Below are positions 60,528-63,846 of a stretch of DNA of 63,846 nt, in pieces. The translations under genes and the position numbers were made by a program. The notes beneath the pieces are model-generated. The model searched no databases and was not told where the DNA came from. It was given only the letters and a program-made list of their open reading frames with translations. Source of the DNA: Gallionellaceae bacterium (lineage in GTDB: Bacteria > Pseudomonadota > Gammaproteobacteria > Burkholderiales > Thiobacillaceae); contig JAQTLU010000015.1 of assembly GCA_028714735.1 (NCBI GenBank), positions 1-63,846 of the forward strand, given 5' to 3'. Numbering within the stretch: position 1 is the stretch's first letter; each line of letters starts with the position of its first letter.

Positions 60528-61187
60528 CTACGGCTCGGGCGAGCGGCCCGGCCGATCCGGCTTGAGCAGGTTTTCCGCCTCGTCGGCGCGCAGGTAACGT
60601 CCGGGCAGCGGCACCAGTCCCGGCACCCGGTCCCGATAGCGGCGGTAGGGTGCGCCGAAGACAGCGATCAACTTGCGGTCTTCCAGACGGCTGCCGATCA
60701 CCAGATAGAGGGTGACCGCCAGGGTGGCGACCAGCCAGCCGGCATTGAGGTCGCGGGTCCAGAGAAACAGCAGGCCCAGGCTGTACCAGGGATGGCGGAC
60801 ATAGCGGTGCAGGGGCGACAGGACCAGGCTGTCGGACCAGCCGCTCGGCTCGGTGCGGGTGCGCCATTGCCGGAGACCGAGGAAATCCATGCTGTCGTAC
60901 CAGCGCAGGCTCCAGACATAGCCGGCCACGGTGACGACCGCCGCCGGCCAGGCGATCCAGGCCGGCCAGTGCCAGAGGGCGGCGCCCGGGTAAGCCCAGG
61001 TGAGCCAAAGGGGCGGGATCAGCAGTACCACCGCGAGGCCGTTGAACAGCAGCCGGTAGGCCGGCATCAGGGCCGGCCAGCGTCCGCCGACCCGGTCTTT
61101 CAGGCCCATGCCAGCCAGCCAGGAGTGTAGGGCGCCGTACAGACCCCAGGCGATGGCGATGGCGACAAGCAGGGGGGTGTCTTGCAT
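60528..61187 (-). CDS. NnrU/isoprenylcysteine methyltransferase-like membrane protein
   Basis: This 219-residue membrane protein has about five hydrophobic segments. The conserved HRYVRHPWYSLGLLFLWTRD segment with LEDRKLIAVFGAPYRRYRD is the ICMT/PEMT-type motif for S-adenosylmethionine binding. It may methylate lipid or protein. NnrU-type members are linked to nitric oxide reduction, but nothing here proves that. Its start overlaps the stop of rlmJ in ATGA. Confidence 0.8.
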   Translation of the reverse strand: MQDTPLLVAIAIAWGLYGALHSWLAGMGLKDRVGGRWPALMPAYRLLFNGLAVVLLIPPLWLTWAYPGAALWHWPAWIAWPAAVVTVAGYVWSLRWYDSMDFLGLRQWRTRTEPSGWSDSLVLSPLHRYVRHPWYSLGLLFLWTRDLNAGWLVATLAVTLYLVIGSRLEDRKLIAVFGAPYRRYRDRVPGLVPLPGRYLRADEAENLLKPDRPGRSPEP

Positions 61188-62032
61188 CAGCTGGCCTGTT
61201 GTTCAAGTTGATAGGTGGCGCCCTCGTCCTGGCCCAGCACCCCGCTCAACCAGGGCATGACGGTGGTCAGGCTGTCCGCCAGTTGCCAGGGCGGATTGAT
61301 GATGAACAGGCCGCTGCCGTGCATGCCGTAGCCTTCTGTCGAGGGGGTCTGGACGCTCAGGCCGACATGCAGCCAGGACGGAACTTGCAGTCGTTTCAGC
61401 TTTTCCAGCATCTGGCCGGATTCGGCGCGCTGGAGTTGGGGATACCACACCGCGTAGGTGCCGGTGGCGAAGCGTGCCAGGCTTTCCTTCAAGGTCGCGA
61501 TGACGCGACGATAATCGTCCTTGATCTCGTAGGACGGGTCGATCAGCACCAGTCCGCGCCGGGGTTGCGGCGGCAGGACCGCCTTCAGGGCCAGGAAGCC
61601 GTCGACGGCCTCGACCTTGATGTGGCGGCCGGCCTCGGAAAAGGTGTGGCGGAGCAACTGGGCGTCGGTCGAGTGCAGCTCGAACAACCGCAGCTGATCG
61701 TCCGGGCGCATGATGCGGCTGGCCAGCCAGGGTGAACCGGGGTACAGCCGCAGGCGGCCGTCCGGGTTCAGGTCGCGCACCAGGGCCAGGTAATCGGCGA
61801 CCATCTCAGGCAGATCGGTGCGCGACCACAGGCGGGCGATGCCCGAGTCGTACTCGGCATTCTTGCGTGCGAACGCGGCATCGAGGTCATAGATGCCGGC
61901 ACCGGCGTGGCTGTCCACGTACCACCAGGGTTTGTCCTTCCGGTTCATATGGCGCAACATGGCCACCAGCACGCAGTGTTTGAGTACGTCAGCGTGATTG
62001 CCGGCATGAAAGGCGTGGCGGTAACTGAGCAT
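61187..62032 (-). CDS. rlmJ: 23S rRNA adenine-2030 N6-methyltransferase
   Basis: This 281-residue enzyme starts MLSYRHAFHAGNHADVLKHC, the RlmJ signature. VDSHAGAGIYDL is the S-adenosylmethionine loop. The catalytic motif is DPSYE, against DPPYE in other members. It methylates A2030 of 23S rRNA. The next gene overlaps by ATGA. Confidence 0.93.
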   Translation of the reverse strand: MLSYRHAFHAGNHADVLKHCVLVAMLRHMNRKDKPWWYVDSHAGAGIYDLDAAFARKNAEYDSGIARLWSRTDLPEMVADYLALVRDLNPDGRLRLYPGSPWLASRIMRPDDQLRLFELHSTDAQLLRHTFSEAGRHIKVEAVDGFLALKAVLPPQPRRGLVLIDPSYEIKDDYRRVIATLKESLARFATGTYAVWYPQLQRAESGQMLEKLKRLQVPSWLHVGLSVQTPSTEGYGMHGSGLFIINPPWQLADSLTTVMPWLSGVLGQDEGATYQLEQQAS

Positions 62033-62158
62033 GTCGCGTCGGGGCAGATTTGTCAGGCATCAATTCTAGGGCGTTTCCGGGCCGATACCGACGCGTTATT
62101 TCTTGATTGAGTCAGCCGCTAAGTAGTTTAATGGTAAGCAAATAAACGAGGAGACTCC

Positions 62159-62650
62159 ATGAAAGGTCTGGTTTACTGCCTGCTGCTGTCCGTCAGCGGC
62201 GTTGCCTGGTCCGCGGACGATCTGTATACCGCCATCGACCGTCGTATCCCCATCGAGATGACCGCCAGGGAAAGGAACCAGATCCTCTATGAAATGCGTG
62301 ACTTCCTGCATGGTCTGCACAACATCCACCACGCCCTGGCCCGTGGCGACATGAAGGCGGTGGCGGTCGAGGCCAAACCCATGGGGCAGACGATGTACCG
62401 TATCCCTGCCAACGTGCGCGAGCGTCTCCCTGAAGGCTTCATGGAGATGAGCATTGCCATGCGCGAGGCCTTCGACCAGTTGTCCAAGAGCGCCGAGACC
62501 AAGGGGGAGATCGCCCCCGTCGAGGAGCAGATGGCCGAGATCATGACCTATTGCTCCGGCTGCCATGACACCTATCGGCTGGAAGTGGTTGCCTACAAGG
62601 CCGGCAAGCGGCCCAAGATGGAACCGGTGAATCCCTACGTGCCCAAGTAG
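62159..62650 (+). CDS. Cytochrome c'-like class II c-type cytochrome
   Basis: This 163-residue exported protein has a signal peptide (MKGLVYCLLLSVSGVAWS), a helical body and a single CSGCH near the C-terminus, followed by DTYRLEVVAYKAGK. The arrangement is class II cytochrome-like, though the C-terminal tail after the haem motif is longer than in a classic cytochrome c'. GAGGAG before ATG 62159 fixes the start. It is the second such protein in the window and stands near the haem-sensor cyclase. Confidence 0.8.
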   Translation: MKGLVYCLLLSVSGVAWSADDLYTAIDRRIPIEMTARERNQILYEMRDFLHGLHNIHHALARGDMKAVAVEAKPMGQTMYRIPANVRERLPEGFMEMSIAMREAFDQLSKSAETKGEIAPVEEQMAEIMTYCSGCHDTYRLEVVAYKAGKRPKMEPVNPYVPK

Positions 62651-62810
62651 TCCGGGGCGCGACGAACTGCTGTAACCCCACGGCACCTGGCGCCGCCAGG
62701 CACGGCGCCGGCCTGTACGCGGCGGTGGCCACCTCTGTTCCGTAGCCGTCTGCGACACAGGGTGCCGGCCGGTTCGGTTTATTTATGTCGTTGACGTCCG
62801 GCCGTGTTCC

Positions 62811-62816
62811 TATAAT
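62811..62816 (+). promoter_or_regulatory. TATAAT -10-like box before the GGDEF gene
   Basis: A perfect TATAAT stands 43 bases before ATG 62859. TTGACG at 62791-62796 is too near (14 bases) for a standard sigma-70 pair. An inverted AATCCG/CGGATT pair flanks the region (62814-62819 and 62841-62846). Confidence 0.35.
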
Positions 62817-62858
62817 CCGTAATATATCGAACGGTATAACCGGATTTGGAATATATAA

Positions 62859-63846
62859 ATGCTGCCCCGTTACAGAAAGACCCTGGCTGTGCTGTTCGTG
62901 CTTTTCAGCCTGGTCTTTGCTGGCATGACGGCGCTTTTCCATCAGAAATCAGATGAGTATGCCGTGGGCGAGGCCAGGAAACAGGCGCTCAATGCCTTGC
63001 TGGTCCATCGTGCCATCCATGCCTATGTGACCCAGATACAGCGCCCGGAAATCTACCGGCTCAAGGAAGAGAAGCGGCTGTACCCGGAATATTTCTCACC
63101 GCTGGTGATGTCATTCACCTACATCTCGCGCAGCATCAAGGACCAGCTCAACGCCCAGCGCGAGAAGCATGGCATGGAGCCGATCTACTTCAAGCTGGCG
63201 AGCACGAACCCACGCAATCCCATCAATATCGCCGATGCCGTGGAGGCCGGCCTGCTTGAGCGGATGAACCGCGATGGACTGCAGGAGTATCAGGACGTGG
63301 CCGAAATCGATGGCAAGAAGTATCTCTATCTTGCCGTGCCCATCGAGCGCTCGAGTCCAGGCTGCATGAAATGTCATGGCGATCCCGTGGATGCGCCGAG
63401 GGAACTGATCGCCATGTATGGTGACAAGGCCGGGTTCCACGATAACCCCAACGCCATCCGGGCCTTGATTTCGATCCGCGCCCCGTTGTCAGGCGTGCTT
63501 GCCGACGCCGACCGGATGGCCAATTTGCTGACCCTGGTCGCCTTCCTCGGCCTGTCCGGCATCTATACCCTGATTGCCTTTTTTGTTTTCAGGATCGATG
63601 CCCAACAGCGCCGCATCATGAGCCAGAACGTCGAGTTGTCGCACCTTTCGGTGACCGATGCATTGACCGGGGCGATCAACCGCTTTGGCCTGATGGGGCG
63701 TCTGGACGAGGTGGCCAGCCGGTCGCAGCGCTTCGCCCACCCCATGGCCGTCTTGTTGCTGGATCTCGATCACTTCAAGGACATCAACGATCGCCATGGC
63801 CACCCTGTGGGCGACGAGGTCCTGAAGGGGTTCGTCGAGGTGTTGC
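62859..63846 (+). CDS. Haem-binding (Tll0287-like) sensor diguanylate cyclase, 3' end outside window
   Basis: At least 329 residues are visible. An N-terminal membrane helix (TLAVLFVLFSLVFAGMTALF) is followed by a periplasmic sensor domain of Tll0287/DUF3365 type with one CMKCHG c-type haem site near residue 172. A second helix lies at about 228-248. The GGDEF domain then begins with LSVTDALTGAINRFGLM and VLLLDLDHFKDINDRHGHPV; the GGDEF loop itself is beyond the edge. It should make cyclic di-GMP in response to redox, gas or haem ligand state. The start is ATG 62859, after an AT-rich promoter. Confidence 0.85.
   Translation, partial: MLPRYRKTLAVLFVLFSLVFAGMTALFHQKSDEYAVGEARKQALNALLVHRAIHAYVTQIQRPEIYRLKEEKRLYPEYFSPLVMSFTYISRSIKDQLNAQREKHGMEPIYFKLASTNPRNPINIADAVEAGLLERMNRDGLQEYQDVAEIDGKKYLYLAVPIERSSPGCMKCHGDPVDAPRELIAMYGDKAGFHDNPNAIRALISIRAPLSGVLADADRMANLLTLVAFLGLSGIYTLIAFFVFRIDAQQRRIMSQNVELSHLSVTDALTGAINRFGLMGRLDEVASRSQRFAHPMAVLLLDLDHFKDINDRHGHPVGDEVLKGFVEVL

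Noticed and set aside
62791-62816. Standard sigma-70 promoter TTGACG-TATAAT
   Set aside because: The spacer is only 14 bases, too short for a normal promoter; only the -10 box was kept as weak evidence.

Overview
This is a GC-rich, gene-dense chromosomal segment. I read it as coming from a betaproteobacterium with a sulfur-oxidising, nitrate-respiring lifestyle, close to Thiobacillus and relatives. The evidence is gene content and protein style: many c-type cytochromes, a flavocytochrome c sulfide dehydrogenase flavoprotein, a sulfide:quinone-reductase-like enzyme, a periplasmic nitrate reductase operon, and a polyphosphate gene set. No rRNA, tRNA, CRISPR array or intact insertion sequence was seen. 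The taxonomic call is inference.

Layout. 0-1.7 kb: three c-type cytochrome genes (the first cut by the window edge), closed by a terminator. 1.8-9.9 kb: polyphosphate region with an exopolyphosphatase translationally coupled to a Ycf46-like AAA ATPase, a glycine-zipper protein, a displaced second 3' end of ppk1 separated from intact ppk1 by an AT-richer insert, and a divergent CYTH-CHAD protein. 9.9-16.1 kb: Crp/Fnr regulator, FNR-type box and napDAGHB; a heptad-repeat hairpin lies between napA and napG. 16.3-20 kb: ATP-grasp, alpha-E and a protein resembling 4-hydroxyphenylpyruvate dioxygenase (VOC fold). 20-25.2 kb: glutathione transferase, a GNAT remnant and a minus-strand molybdenum hydroxylase cluster (MocA-like, XdhC, Mo subunit, 2Fe-2S subunit). 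25.2-29.6 kb: a degraded NlpC/P60-like frame, small genes, an FMN reductase, the fccB-like flavoprotein and a frameshifted AhpD-like gene. 29.7-34.8 kb: transporters, a pseudouridine synthase and a carbonic anhydrase. 35-41.7 kb: minus-strand run of Anbu protease, transglutaminase-DUF2126 protein and glycogen phosphorylase. 41.9-45.8 kb: TPR protein plus a 1048-residue secreted multidomain protein of unknown role. 45.9-53.6 kb: oxygenase, hydrolases, lipoprotein, the SQR-like gene, zinc-ribbon protein, MltB and a HAD protein. 53.6-57.7 kb: a small secreted protein and a FecR-TPR-outer-membrane-barrel protein. 57.8-63.8 kb: RNA-modification and housekeeping genes, a cytochrome c'-like protein and a haem-sensor diguanylate cyclase cut by the right edge.

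How they fit together. Periplasmic electron carriers, sulfide oxidation (fccB, sqr) and nitrate reduction (nap) form a plausible respiratory chain under Crp/Fnr control. Polyphosphate synthesis, degradation and binding proteins lie side by side. The ATP-grasp/alpha-E/dioxygenase-like operon and the Anbu/transglutaminase operon are the two halves of a predicted peptide-modification system, split about 15-20 kb apart here.

The three most interesting observations are the HPPD-like gene in the ATP-grasp/alpha-E operon, the TCAGC-periodic hairpin that separates the napG ribosome-binding site from its start codon, and the displaced ppk1 3' end that looks like the scar of an integrated element.
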